Assembly (NCBI GenBank): GCA_037013495.1
Contig: CM072812.1
Span: 61,970,938-62,034,937, forward strand
Length of the DNA stretch: 64,000 nucleotides
Direction of reading: 5' to 3'
Source of the DNA: Hippophae tibetana
Lineage: Eukaryota; Streptophyta; Magnoliopsida; Rosales; Elaeagnaceae
Under the pieces are notes generated by a model that worked only from the letters and a program-made list of their open reading frames with translations, was not told where the DNA came from and searched no databases. The position numbers and the translations under genes are program-made. Of this stretch, positions 49,278 to 61,823 are shown piece by piece (the first letter of the stretch is position 1; each line of letters begins with the position of its first letter).

Positions 49278-50625
49278 GTGTTAATGGTCAATGAAGTTAA
49301 TGTGTGATTGTGAAGCCAAAAAGTCTAAATTAGACACTAACAGTTGAAGTTGGTATCATATAACATTATATATATCTGGATGGTTTTATGAGTTAAGAGC
49401 AATACATAGCAATTGATAAAATATTAAGAGGAAATTAGTTTGATCTCTTTATGTGTGAGATAATTTGAAGCTAAAAGGGTGAATGTCAAAGAAATATTGA
49501 GTTTCGTGTGATTGTTTGATATTTGTGTCCAAGTTTCTTCTATCATGGTGCAACAAATCAAAGAACGTTATTGTTAATTTTTTGTTTTTTTTTGTTTTGT
49601 GTGTTTTGTACGTGAGATTTAAGTTTAACAGGGTTTTGAATTTGAGTGTTAGAATACCAGTATTTATCTTAGGATATTGGGTGTGGTGGATTATTGAAAA
49701 AAAAAGACTATGTATCAAGAATTAATATTAGTAGAATTTGAGCCTTTGGGTGTGGACCAGACAATTTAACCACGTAAATTTCTTATGTTATAGTTCTTGT
49801 TGACTTTTTGCTTCAACAAGTAGTATCAAAACTAGTGATTAGGTAATCTTAATTTAAGAAATATGTGACAAGAAGATGGTCTGGCAATAGAAATTTCAAT
49901 GGTATATGGGTGCAAAAAAGGATTTTTAAGGTGCATTTGAAGAAGTAATTATATATCTTATAGATGAATGAAAGTGATGATGTTAAAAGAATATATAAAT
50001 AAGTTTAGGCATTGTATCCCTTGATTGTTGTAGGTTTATATGAAGATATAAGAGGCATAGCAAGTAATGATTTTGTTGTCCTTATTGTCCAAGTCATATG
50101 ATGTATTGATGTCATTATCACTTAAATGAAAGACTACATTGATTATAGATAAGGTGATAAAGGATCTTTTGGGAACCAGTAATAAGAAGCAATTGGCTAG
50201 TTCTTCATATGAAGTTTCTCTTGCTACAAAGGTTTACTCAAGAGCAAGCACAAATATTGAAAGAAGCATATCTAGGAGTAGATATCAAAGTAAAGATGAA
50301 AATTAGTTTAAGCCTCGTCTAATATGTAATATTGAGTGTTTCTACTATTATAAGACCACTGTGCACATCAAAAGTTTTTGTAAAGAAAGATTAAAGCCTA
50401 TTAGAAACTTTGATGAGAAAAAAAGACAAGACGCTAAAAGGGTAAAGCTAACTAGAACTTGTGATATCAATAGTGACATAATTTTTGTGCCACTGGTGAT
50501 AGCTCACGAGATGATTGGATTTTGAATTCTACTTGCTCAATTCATATGTGGACAAAGAAGAAGTTGTTTGATTGGTACAAGCCTTGTAATATCATAGGAT
50601 TATGATCTAGAAAGTGTCCAAACAT
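49278..50625 (+). mobile_element. Ty1/copia remnant: 5' LTR end, primer site, gag to protease
   Basis: A plausible LTR ends TTCAACA at 49818; a decayed tRNA-iMet site (TAGTATCAAAAC, 49821-49832) follows, then gag-like sequence. Conceptual translation near 50340-50400 shows a knuckle-like CYYYKTTVHIKSFC, and near 50510-50580 DDWILNSTCSIHMWTKKKLF, the copia protease active-site region. The LTR start (about 49278) is a guess. Broken and old; the sequence then changes to a hAT fragment. Confidence 0.65.
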
Positions 50626-50629
50626 TATT

Positions 50630-51791
50630 ATTTTTTCAACACTTGGAACTAAAGAATAACTTGGAAATTAAGTCCAACATTGAGAAATATTTGAAAACAC
50701 CATGCGAAAGTACTTTGCGAAATGACTTCAATATTTTGGTATGGTGGAAAATTAATGGTTTAAGATTTCCCATTATTGCTAATATTGCTCATGATGTTTT
50801 AGCACTTCAAGTTCAACTATAGCATCTAAGTTGGGTTTTAGTATTAGTGAACAAGTTCTTGACTCTTTTTGAAGTTCTCTATGTCTGAAAATGGTGGAGG
50901 TTTTAATATGCATTCAAAATTGGATATGGTGACTAGCAAATAAAGACAAAGAATTTGACAATATTGATTTTTGAGAACATGTCCATGATGTTGAAGTGTA
51001 TAAGGACCTTCAAATAGGTAAGATTTTCAAATTTTAATATTTTCATCTTCTTATGTAATTGTTATGCTTTTAGATATTTAACTTTTTTTACATTTTTGAC
51101 ATCTTGTAGAGTTTGGAAAATCTTGTGTGACTTAAGTAGATTGACATTTTATTTTATGATATGAGTATTGTAAATTGAACTTACTTTGTCTTATTTTACT
51201 CTTTCAAGATTTCTCAAATAATTTAGTAATGCTTTTGGTTCCTAGATGGAGTAAACGAGGAAGATAAGTTTAAAATTTGGAAAAATAATTTCATTTTAAT
51301 GTTCACTTTATTTTATTCTATTTGAGCTTGTTTTTCAATAGGTGTATCAATATGAAGGTGAAGTATGGTTATATAGATTTCTTTGATTTCTATTAGTGTT
51401 GTATAATTTAATGGATATTTGTTGAACTTTTTTGGACATTTATTATTTATATTAGTACCTTGAATGGATTGTTTTTGCATTATTTATAGATTTTCATGAA
51501 TTCATGATGAGTTAAAACTTTTTAAGAATGATTTATGTATTTTGATTATTATTAATATGTTTTATTCCATATTAGTGGTAGAATATAATAATTAAAAATA
51601 CTAGTATATTAAATATCAATTTGTGCGGTTTTGCGATTTCTTGCAATTTTAAAAGCACACAATATTATATTATACGGTATGGATTATGCAGTTTATAATG
51701 TTGTACATTACAAGCAGTGCAATTTGTAGTGTTGTGTGGTGCGGTGCGGTTTTGGAAGAAAATCTAAAACTCGCATCGCATACACCCCTAA
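50630..51791 (+). pseudogene. hAT transposase C-terminus and 3' terminal region
   Basis: Conceptual translation of 50660-50815 gives the hAT dimerisation domain: EKYLKTPCESTLRNDFNILV, then WWKINGLRFPIIANIAHDVL. After a frame change, STIASKLGFSISEQVLDSF and MVEVLICIQNWI continue the family pattern to about 50930 (compare AFSTGGRVLD and VEALICTQNWL in intact proteins). A GTAAG at about 51018 may be the start of a late intron. At 51610-51791 lie repeated GCGGTTTTG words and the end CGCATACACCCCTA, which fits a hAT subterminal region and terminal inverted repeat (TAGGGGTGT read from outside). No matching 5' end or BED finger is seen, so the 5' part is lost. Confidence 0.8.
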
Positions 51792-53230
51792 TGGATGATA
51801 ACACCTCTTATTATGCAACTTGCCCATGTACAATATGACAAACTTACTGGTTTTTGTGACATTAGATCATTACCAACTAGATCATCAAAGCAATTTTGTT
51901 TTTTGAGAATGTGACTATAAAAGTTTTATACTTATTATAAAAGTAATACTTATATCTTGTATTTATTTTTTATAACAGTTTAGTTATATTTGTTAGGTTA
52001 TGTTAGTATTAGTGATATTCGTAAAATACCAAATATTTAATTGCAATTTTAGTTTATAGTTGTGTCTTAGAAGAATATTTTAAGCAGTAGAAATTATTGT
52101 ACCTCAATAATCACATATCAAGTATATTTCTATTCATATGTATGTTAGATTGTATATTGGACACAATAGGAAAAATATGAATTTGAGTCAACTGATCGAT
52201 CGATTAAACTTGATTAATTTGATTTTAATATATGACTAGATCGATCGATGGATATACTCGATCGATCCACTTGTTTTAAAATATTGGGTAAACGTATTCT
52301 GGATCGATCAATGTACTCAATCAATCGAGCAATTGAGTGGATCGATCAAGTAGTCAACTTTCAGTTTTTTAAACATATTTCTAATGCTATTTGGATTGAC
52401 TTTTTACCGTATTGCCCTGATTTTTTAAACATATTTTAACTTATTCTCTTCGTCTTTTATTTTCTCTCTTGTTTTGCAATTATAAGAGCATAATTCTTTA
52501 GGCATCTTTAATTAGTTAATATATCAAGTATTGACGTTTGTGTTTGATTGATTAATAAGCCTAATTTGTTTGCTATATTTTGATCATATATTCTTATAGC
52601 TTCTTATTTATTTTTATTCTTGAATTATTCGATCAAATAATTGTGTGCATCATATCATAATTATTTGGTTTGATTATTAATATTTAAAGAAGCTATTATT
52701 CTTGAACTTGTGCTTAAATTGATTGTTCTAGAGTTGCTAGTTGTTTTTGATTTATTTGATATATTATTTAAATCAACTAGTTAGGGTCGTTCATTATTGA
52801 ATTTACTCTAGGACACACATTTACACTTGTGTTGATGTGCTAACTTTTCAGGTGAAAGCGGTGTAGGTTTGATTAACTCGTGGGACTCAAGTTTGTTGGA
52901 ATAGTGGTTCAGATCTGAACACTTATCTTGTAAAGATTGTGATCATAACAACGGTAGCTTAAAAGTAAGTTACTTGAGGGCATTATCTTGATAGATAGTT
53001 TGAGTCATAGCCTTATAATTAAATACTTATTTTTCATAGTAGAGATTTAAGTTGTCCCGTGGGTATGTGGTTTTTCTTTTAGGTAATTAGATTGAACTAG
53101 GTTATTTACACCTAAAAATATTTATTTATCTATTACTTTATATACACGTGATTGATTGTTTGATCACTTACAAATTTTTAATTTATTATACTTTTATTGA
53201 ATAAATTTTTATATTCATGACTAAAAAGAA
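51792..53230 (+). repeat. LTR-like remnant with GATCGATC cluster, plus flanks
   Basis: From about 52190 to 52350, GATCGATCGATT-like words are repeated eight or more times. From about 52830 to 53110 the sequence (AGGTGAAAGCGGTGTAGG, GTCCCGTGGGTATGTGG) resembles the 3' half of plant copia LTRs. A possible LTR start TGTTAGATTG is at 52144. No target duplication was found. 51792-52140 is unassigned AT-rich sequence. Confidence 0.4.
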
Positions 53231-53520
53231 ATTTCATTATTGTTACTAAAAAGTGAATGGAAAATAACATTTGAATATTTTTATTTATTTATTTTTTAAT
53301 TCTTTATTTACAATTTTTTTAATTTATAACAATAACTATATAATATAATCAAAAAATTATAAAATAAAATAAATATAAATTATCTTTATTTTTATACTAT
53401 CAATTTTTTTTATAATAATAAGATTAATTTTTTATAAAAAATAAATATATAATATAAATATTATTTTTAAGATAAATAAATTGCATAGTACATATTTTTC
53501 TATTTTGTGACAACCGAACA
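53231..53520. other. AT-rich spacer upstream of the CP29-type gene
   Basis: Almost wholly A and T with TTTTTATAATAATAAG-like words and no frame. Probably the distal promoter region of the following gene. Confidence 0.5.
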
Positions 53521-53568
53521 AGGGCGCTAGTAGTCCTTGTACCCAAATATCTTACAGCACCTTTTCTT

Positions 53569-53574
53569 TATAAA
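53569..53574 (+). promoter_or_regulatory. TATA box of the CP29-type gene
   Basis: TATAAA about 77 bp upstream of the start codon, followed by a CT-rich stretch (CCCATACCCACTCTTCTC). A short 5' UTR of roughly 45-50 nt would follow. Position and context fit; the start site is not proven. Confidence 0.55.
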
Positions 53575-53650
53575 GGTAGTATCTTTGCAGAACCCATACC
53601 CACTCTTCTCAAAACCTTATCTTCTTAAAGTCGCAATACCCATAACCACC

Positions 53651-56267
53651 ATGACTGCATCTGCCTCTTCTCTAGTTCTTCCTTCTCTCACTTCCAATAC
53701 GCTTTCACTATATTGTCCTAAACCTAATTTGCTTTCTGGTCGTACTCTCTGTTTTCCTTTGAATCTCAATACCAATCTCGTTTGTGCTTCTGATTCATTT
53801 CTTCACTGTCGAAGGGAAATTCGACGCCTATCTACTCGGTTTGTTAGAAAAATTGCCGTTTCTTCAGAGTTCGAACAGGAAGAGGAGGTTTTCAGCGATG
53901 AGGATGAACGCACTTTGTCTGCTGACCTTAAACTCTTTGTGGGAAATCTTCCCTTCAGTGTGGACAGTGCCCGGCTAGCTGGGATCTTTGAAAATGCTGG
54001 GAATGTCGAAATGGTTGAGGTAATTTTTTATTCACAATAAAATTTGTTCCTCAAGATAGTGTATGGCTTTTGTGGGATTCGAAGTTTACGTTTTTAGTTT
54101 TAACTGATTGGTTTTGCAGGTGATTTATGATAAAACGACCGGAAGAAGTAGAGGATTTGGGTTTGTAACCATGTCTTCAGCTGAAGAAGCTGAGGCAGCC
54201 GCTCAGCAGTTTAATGGCTACGTAAGTTATCATAATTTTTTTGTAGTACGAGCTTATTTATAGCTCTGTTGACATTCTGAATTGATTTATTGCTTGATTT
54301 ACTGACATCATATTCTCCAATTATATAATCTTTGAATAACATATTGTCCAATTTCAAAAAATTTGGGAAATTACATTAAATAAGGTGGAAAAAGTTTGAA
54401 AAGTCCCCGGTTCATATACGGCAAGAGCTCACAGTAGTCTTATTATTACCTATAAATGAGTACTATAATCTCATAATTTTTAGGTTAGTACCTCTAATCT
54501 TATTATTTATGAAATTTAGGTGCTACAATGTAAAAATTAGTCCTCTCTGTGGGATTTTAAGAGCTCTATTTTAATACTTTTGATGAACTAAAAATGCTCA
54601 TTTTAACAATTATGGAACTAGAAATGCTCATTTTTCATATTAACTGAACTAGTAGTACCTAACCTATAAATTATGAGACTAAAGTGTTCATTTTGTAAAA
54701 ACACGTGACCTTTGTCACCTTGCATCCGTTCATATACACATTAGTCCCTTGGTTTCAATTTAGTACACCATTAATCCCCCAATTCTTTAAAAGTAGCCAT
54801 AAGTTCAATATTGCTTCATTAGGAAAAGAAAAGTGCACCTACTAGTTGCGTGTAAATTAAGATGGATAAATAGTTATTTTTCTTGCCTAATTAAGTGTTG
54901 AAATAATATAAAAAGTCTTTAACCCATTTAGACACTCTATTCACATGCTAAATGACAACATCTAATCTTTATTAAATACACATGCAAGGAGCATGTGCGT
55001 AAAAAAAAGACCATTCCAACTTTGTTACGAGATTGAAAATATGTATACTTTTTCATAAAATAAGAGACTTAGATCATACCACCTAAAAACAACATGATTA
55101 AACTGTACTTTTTTATGAACAAATGTTCCTACATCGCCAACCCTTATAAACAACACCATAAAGTTTATATCCACAAAAATAACATGGCTCTAATTAGTCA
55201 GTATTCGACGTTGACCGAATCTAAATGATTGGAGTTCATCTTAAACGTCGTCCAATTGGCCGGCGTTAAATGTGGAATGTTTGTATTGGATTTTTTCTTT
55301 GTGGTAAAAATATATGAGCTGAATATAAATGATCTTATTTCCGTGATTACAAGTTTTAAGAGGTTATAAATATTGTTTTTCCAAAATTTTGGTGTTAATA
55401 ATGGAGAGAGATTTTAGGCTTCTTGTCTCATTGAACTCTTGTCCAAGTTAGAAACTGGGTTAAACATTATCTCAGGACATGAAAGTGAAAAATGAAATTA
55501 AACATATGAATATATGGCCTATTTGGTTTCAGGGCTTTTTATGCTGAAGCATACATAGCAGTTATTACGTTGGCTGCTTTGTTATTTGTTTAGTCCTTAT
55601 AAGAAAATCATGTATATTGTTCTGAGCCACAATCTGCAACTTATGAATACTGACAGGAACTTGATGGAAGAGCATTGAGGGTGAATGCTGGACCACCTCC
55701 TCCTAAAACTGACGGTTTTTCCTCTAGAGGTGATGGTTATTCTTCTAGAGGTGACAATTACTCTTCTAGAGGTGTTAGTGGAGGTGGTTCTGAATCTGCC
55801 AACCGTGTCTATGTGGGTAACCTTCCATGGGGTGTTGACAATATAGCTCTTGAGGACTTATTTGGGGAAAAAGGAAATGTCTTGGAAGCCAAGGTAGTTT
55901 ATGATAGGGAAAGTGGCAGGTCAAGAGGCTTTGGTTTTGTCACCTACAACACTGCTGAGGAGGTCAACAATGCCATCGAGTCGTTGAATGGCATTGTTAG
56001 TTATTGACCTTTATTTTCCTGTGAATTAGGAAGTAGTCGTAATCACACTCTTGTTTTTTTTCCCCTGCATAAAATTTCATTTTCTTTATTATAAATACCC
56101 CATGAAGTGGACGGGGTTAATGTTTTTACTCTACTGCATTGCAACTGTCATTATTTACAAATAAGATATTATAGGTTTGAGTTTCTAAATGTTGTATTGT
56201 GCAGGACTTGAATGGAAGGTCTATCCGGGTCACTCATGCAGAGGCTAGGCAGAGACGTTCATTTTGA
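53651..56267 (+). CDS. CP29: Chloroplast ribonucleoprotein with two RRMs, CP29 type, four exons, 290 aa
   Basis: Exons: 53651-54019, 54120-54221, 55657-55995 and 56205-56267; all introns GT-AG, total 873 nt, one open frame. Residues 1-65 or so form a Ser/Leu/Arg-rich chloroplast transit peptide, followed by an acidic stretch ([12 protein letters not shown], 75-86). RRM1 has RNP2 LFVGNL (95-100) and RNP1 RGFGFVTM (134-141); RRM2 has VYVGNL (208-213) and RGFGFVTY (247-254). The linker is glycine-rich with three (F/Y)SSRG repeats (178-195), the mark of the cp29 subgroup. Such proteins bind plastid mRNAs in the stroma and support their stability, editing and processing, including in the cold. I chose the ATG at 53651 because it gives a normal transit peptide; the in-frame sequence upstream includes the TATA region. 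Intron 2 is long (1.4 kb). Which of the cp29A/B paralogues it matches cannot be told. Confidence 0.95.
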
Positions 56268-58915
56268 ATTGTGAATCTTCTGTATACCTTGAGGACAAAC
56301 TGTGGGGTATAGCTCTTGACATATTCAATTAAATCTGCAATTCCTTTTTGTCATAACGTCTTCATATATAATCTATAAAAGTAAATGTCCAATAGCATTG
56401 CCACACAGAATGTTGAATTGAATCAACCTTCTACGTCATTCATAGGCTCAAAAAACTACTGGTTCCGGATCTTTTGATATATTCTTCGCTTTTATTGTGA
56501 GTTAACTTTTCCCTCATTCCTTGTTTATACAGCTTAACAGGCCCTTATGGGCAATGGAACTGCAACGTTCCTTGGTGTTACTCAAGAGTTTATTGAAGAT
56601 GCTCCTTGTGATTTAGTTGCTATGGTGGCAAGTTTTGATATCCTGTTCATGGACAGATCCTGGGAAGATAGAAATATGTTTAAAGTTAAAATGATGCACT
56701 AGGTATCTCAATTTAGTGAAGAAACTTGTATGTCTTTTTTTAAAACGTCCACCATTTGAAATAATTTCCTATAATCTTGTGTTTCCCATATTTTCTAGAA
56801 GATCATTTTAGTTCAATGCGTTGCTTGGAAATTGTATAGCAGTTCATTTATGATCCTAGATTTAGATGGCATCAATTATTGGGGGATCAAAACCCGGTTC
56901 TTTCTGCAGCCTGATCGGTCATCCACTCGGACCATATCCTGCTTGCAACATCACATTTTCATATCTATTGACAGTTTAAAATCAAAGTTCAATGGTTTTG
57001 TAAGCTGCTAAATGTGTATTTTTTTTGTCCAGTAGAGGAGCATCCAAATTAGTAGTTGAAACTGATAAATGCATTAGGATCTCTTAAGTTATTTTAGTTT
57101 GAGTAATTGTCTTTTTGTTATATTTTGTCACAGTTTTTTTTTTGTTACGAAAAAATGGTAGTATAAGAAGAAATATTTAATTTTAAATTTTAAAACAGTA
57201 GGATATGTTATATGTATATATTGTATATTTATTTATATAGAGTATAAGTGTATGTTATGTATAAATTAACATGTATTTAAATGTTATATGGGGCTTAATG
57301 TACATATTCTTTTGGGTAATGAAGTCACTAAACTATTATAATAAATAGCAAAATCACTAACTTTAATTAAGACAAGCGTCGTGGATTATCACATGAAATA
57401 AGTCTCTTACTGCACGAAAAGGTTTAGAGGTGTCTCTGAAGTGTAAATTTGTAATGGGGTTTATAAGAGGAGCCTTAAGTGGTTACTGGTTCTTTTAGCC
57501 CAAAAGAAAAGTGGTTACTTAGTCAAACATGTCTACTTGATTTCACTATATTATTTCTTATAGATTGGCCCAAGGGGGATTTTGGCATGCACTAGAATAT
57601 GTGTCCAATTGCTCCATTTTGTCAAAGCAAATTTCTCTTTTCACGATTCTAAAGTCTAGTCTTAACCTCTGGTGCCTGAGGAAAAATACTTGCTCTAATT
57701 TTACTTTTTCTAGCCAGCACTGGACTAGGATTGTAAATTTGTAGTGATAGGATAAATTCTTTGAGGATTATGACAATAAAATGGAGAATGAGTAACGGAG
57801 AATATGAATTAATATTTAATAATATGAGATGGGATAATGATGGGTATTATATTTATGTTTTATTCCACTAGGTTATATACTTCATTTCAATAAGTGTATA
57901 AGTTTATTTATATTTTAGAATTTTTTTATAGATTTATTTCAGTGGAATTCAAATTAATCTTAAATAATGTATTATACACTTTATATTTCATCTTTAAGTT
58001 ATTTTTTATTATTTTAAAACATAATTATATTTTTATTTTATAAAAATTATTTACTTAAATTCTAAAAATTTAAAATCTTATAATTATTTTATAATATATT
58101 TTTATTATTTTACACTAGTTTGTAACAAGATTCTATCAAAGTTGTTTTGTATAAAAAAATTATATATTTATTGTTACATATATTTTATTTTTCTTCTTAT
58201 TATATAATATATTTTTATTTATTTATTACACATCATTTTCTTGTACTTCTCATTATAAAATATTTATCATTGTCTTAGTAATTAATAGAAAAAAATTTAA
58301 AATTTAATCTTTAAAATATCACTTAAATATTCACTTCATATTTAGCATTCTTCATTTTTTATTGATTATTTTCAATATGTCAAAAAATTTCCAGTAAAGA
58401 TGGAGAATGTTTTTTTTAAATATGTTAACAAAAAACGAAGAGGGGTTCCACCTCTATAGCACAGTCATCTGCTCACATTGGATTAAGGTTTGAAATGTTG
58501 ATATCGGTAAAGATATCGAGATATAAATTTTATAAAAATATCGAAGATATTGTTATTATCGATAAAACTATTGAAAAAAATCATAAAAACTATAAAAAAT
58601 TTATTAAAAATATGATTTTTTTTTGTAAAACTTTACAAAACATCAAAACAATTAATTAGTTATATTTTAAACTAATTTTTTGTTTAATATATGTATTTTT
58701 AAATACTTAAAATATTTATATTAATCAATTAATTAAAATATTGTATGATATAATATATGTTGTTTTTGTTAAATATTATATAACCTGAAAATGTTTGAAA
58801 TAATTAAGTAAATTATCTAATTGTATTAAATATTATAAATAGATAAATCTCGACAAGATGAAAATAAATTTCATTGATCCATAAGTATTTACTCTATCTC
58901 TATTGGAGTGGCTAC
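56268..58915. other. 3' flank of the CP29-type gene and spacer
   Basis: The 3' UTR should occupy the first 100-200 bases. A GC-richer patch at about 56535-56660 translates to GNGTATFLGVTQEFIEDAPC for a short distance but has no family match I know. From about 57800 the DNA is AT-rich. At 58498-58590 ATATCG/CGATAT words cluster (GATATCGGTAAAGATATCGA), and GATAAATCTCGACAAGATG at about 58840 may close a small non-autonomous element; I could not find its ends. Confidence 0.4.
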
Positions 58916-60849
58916 TGATGAGTGCCCAAAAAGCACTAAAATAACCATGATTTTATGTACATTAATTGATTAAAAATATATATATTTATATTTTTTTATC
59001 ATATATTTATATAAATTTGTCTTTTTCGGAATCACGGGTATTTTTATTGTTTTTCAGGTATTTTGGCTTAAAAACGCAACTTAAAGACTCAAAGATGAAT
59101 ACTTGAAGCAATACATCACAAATATATTAATAAATAAGTGGGGAAAGGTCAACAAACATGGAAAAATTGGACAAAATGGGTCAAATAGGAGAAAATCGCG
59201 CCCAGCTGCCCAGCCGCGTGCCCCAGCGCGCGGCTACTGTTCATGCGCGTCGAGCTGCGCACAGCGACACCCCCCCGCGCGCGCCCAGCAGCCCCTCCGC
59301 GCACGCCAACGCCTTTTCGCCCATTTTTCACGTGCAGCTGCCCCCATGACGTCATTAATGACCTCAGCATTTCCATTACGCGTTTTTACATTTTTTTAAC
59401 ATTTTTTTACTCATTTTTTCTCTCCATCCTCACCTATAAATACCCCCCCTTCCCTTCACTTCAAAACACACCTTCAAAACACACTTCTCTCTTCTTTCTT
59501 TCTCTCATTTCTTAGTTTTTGAGTTTTTCTTAGTTTCTTTCTTAGTTTCTAAGCTTTTCTTAATTTCTTTCTTAGTTTTTAGTTCAATTCTCTTAGTTTT
59601 AGAGTTCTTCTCTTTTTGAGAGGAACTTGTAATGTTTTTGTAATAATTTAGCTTTTTGATTCAATAAATGGGAGTGCAAATTTCGCTTGGAGGTTTTCCA
59701 GAAACGGGAATAACGTCGAAGTTCTGTAAGGATTTTATTTTCTTTACAGTTATTTTTATGCTTTATTCTTACATGTTATATTTAATTTGTCTGTGATTAA
59801 ATTTAATTATGCTGGCTGTTTATAAACATGATGTAATAATAACGTTGTTATGCTTGCGAAATATTAAATAGGTAAAAATTTCTAAAATGAATTGATTTTA
59901 TTTTTATTCAAGATTTTATATTAAGAATGTTAGAGAGACATATATTATTTTTCATTACAAACTTAAATGTGAAAATTAGATTTTAAGGTTTAGTTATCCG
60001 GTCTAATTTAGAGTAGTGCTCTTTTATTTGTTGGTACAATCGCCCGGTAGTTAGAGTGAAACTCTATTTCAAAAGTTTTTATAAGAATTATTATGTGAAA
60101 ATGTATTGACAACATGTTTTCAATAGTGGTTTTAAAACTTGAAAGTTAGTACTCGGATAATTAAATTCTTATGTTTAATTTGGACACCTTGAATAAAGTT
60201 TAAATTGTCTAACCCCACCAAAGGTGGCATTTAAATGGTTCATTTTCAATCTCTTAGAAAAAAGAATTAATTTAATTAACCAAATTAGTTATCAACCCCA
60301 CCCATAGGTGTTAATTGATTTGTTTAGTTAACAAAGAATATCTAACCCCACCAAATGTGGTATTTATATAAAAAAAAAGAGAGAATCAATAAAATATCAA
60401 TTTATATCTTTAATAACCTAGATAATATGAGCAAGCATAATTAATTTAGTTATTATATCCATAAATACTCCACTAATATAAATGATAAAATTTGCATAAA
60501 TATTTATTGAATCTGTATCTATGTTTATGTTTAGATAAATATTTATTGAATTTGTATCTATGTTTATTTTTATGTTATTAGATTATATTTATTAATCTGT
60601 ATATATGTTTATTTTTATGTTATTAGATTAGGAACACAAAAACCAAACTATCGTGACAGGATGTTTAGGATTTAATTTCGTTTTTAAAAGTTTGAATAAT
60701 AAATTAAAAACCACATACATTCCTTCCTTAGATCGACCTTGGGAGTATACTTATCATTTTCTTCGAAATGATTCGTGCACTTGCGAGAGTTTTATAAATA
60801 TTAAAACCAAAGTATTGACAAGAATCGGCGATGCCTGTTTTCGCTCATC
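58916..60849 (+). repeat. 5' LTR of the gag-bearing Athila-like element (1934 bp)
   Basis: Starts TGATGAGTGC, ends CGCTCATCA. It has TGACGTCA (59347), TATAAATA (59435), AATAAA near 59662 and three CCACC/GGTGG-type sites. Near 60490-60640 a 60-70 bp unit with TTTATTGAATCTGTATCTAT is repeated about three times, which accounts for its extra length over the solo LTR. Confidence 0.9.
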
Positions 60850-60855
60850 AAGTTT

Positions 60856-60872
60856 TTGGCACCGTTGGAGGG
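60856..60872 (+). other. Decayed tRNA-Asp primer site
   Basis: TGGCACCGTTGGAGGGG compared with TGGCGCCGTTGCCGGGG in the element at 4896; starts six bases after the LTR end. Here there is only one copy of the site. Confidence 0.7.
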
Positions 60873-61019
60873 GATGGAATAGGGTTTTTTAAATTATTTA
60901 TCAAAATTTTAAAAACATTTTTGTGGTGTAAATACTTGTGATTTTTTTTAACAATAATCAAATTTCAAAATTCATAAGAAATAAAAAAAAAAATAAATGT
61001 TTTTTTATAGTAAAAATAA

Positions 61020-61380
61020 TTTGAAAATTGAATAAATTTTTTTACTGTTCATGAATAGTAAAAAAAATACAAAATAAAAAAATTCAAAAATTAAAATTTC
61101 AAATTTTTTAAGTTAATAAGAAATAATATAGGTGAATAGTAAAATAAAATTACCGTTCATGAATAGTAAAAAAAAAAAATTCAAAAATTAAAATTTCAAA
61201 AATTTTAAGTTAATAAGAAATAATATAGCGTGAATAGTAAAATAAAATTACCGTTCATGAATAAAAAAAAATTCAAAAATTAAAAATTCAAAATTTTTAA
61301 GTTAATAAGAAATAATATAGCGTGAATAGTAAAATAAAATTACCGTTCATGAATCGTAAAAATAAAATAAAATAAAATTT
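61020..61380 (+). repeat. Tandem repeat of about 100 bp in the element interior
   Basis: AATAGTAAAATAAAATTACC followed by GTTCATGAATAGTAAA recurs about every 90-105 bp, three to four times, separated by AATTCAAAAATTAAAA and AAGTTAATAAGAAATAATAT. The GTTCATGAATAGT part is an imperfect palindrome. Two related units are in the element at 4896 (6990-7190). Confidence 0.8.
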
Positions 61381-61823
61381 TACTTGAATTTATACCTAAT
61401 TAACTAAATAGCATGAAAAGTAAAAATCTAAGTGAGTTATGTCTAGGAGACTAGTTCTTGGAAGCCTTTGTGCCACTAGTCTTTCTTGGGAACGTTGTTC
61501 TGGCTAAGAGAATGGTTTTTAAGGAACCGTTGCACCACCATTCCTGGAGCACTGTTGGTTAATACTGATTATGTTATTTAAAAAAAATAAAAAAATAAAA
61601 AATAAAAATAAAAAAAAAATAAAAAAAAATAAAAAAAAATAAAAAAATAATAATTTTTTTTAACTAGTTTTGTTTAGTGTTTTGTACCATGTAAATTTTC
61701 TCTAAATTTTTTATTTTGTTGATAGGAGTTTTAAATTTACGTTTACAATAGTCTATACGTGGTAGGAGATCCTTAGGAAACCCCATTACACCATATGTAA
61801 ATAATATTCATAAATTTAAACAA
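61381..61823 (+). other. Untranslated interior before gag
   Basis: Contains the shared segment CTAGTTCTTGGAAGCCTTTG (61451) and its partner, also seen at 7683-7800 in the non-coding element, then A-rich runs (61576-61650). No reading frame. Confidence 0.6.

Noticed and set aside
49449-49725. Overlapping open frames on both strands
   Set aside because: They fall in the presumed copia LTR, and two overlapping frames on opposite strands without a domain are not evidence for a gene.
56535-56660. Short coding-like patch after the CP29-type gene (GNGTATFLGVTQEF)
   Set aside because: About 40 codons only, no splice-compatible extension found and no family I can name; left as flank.
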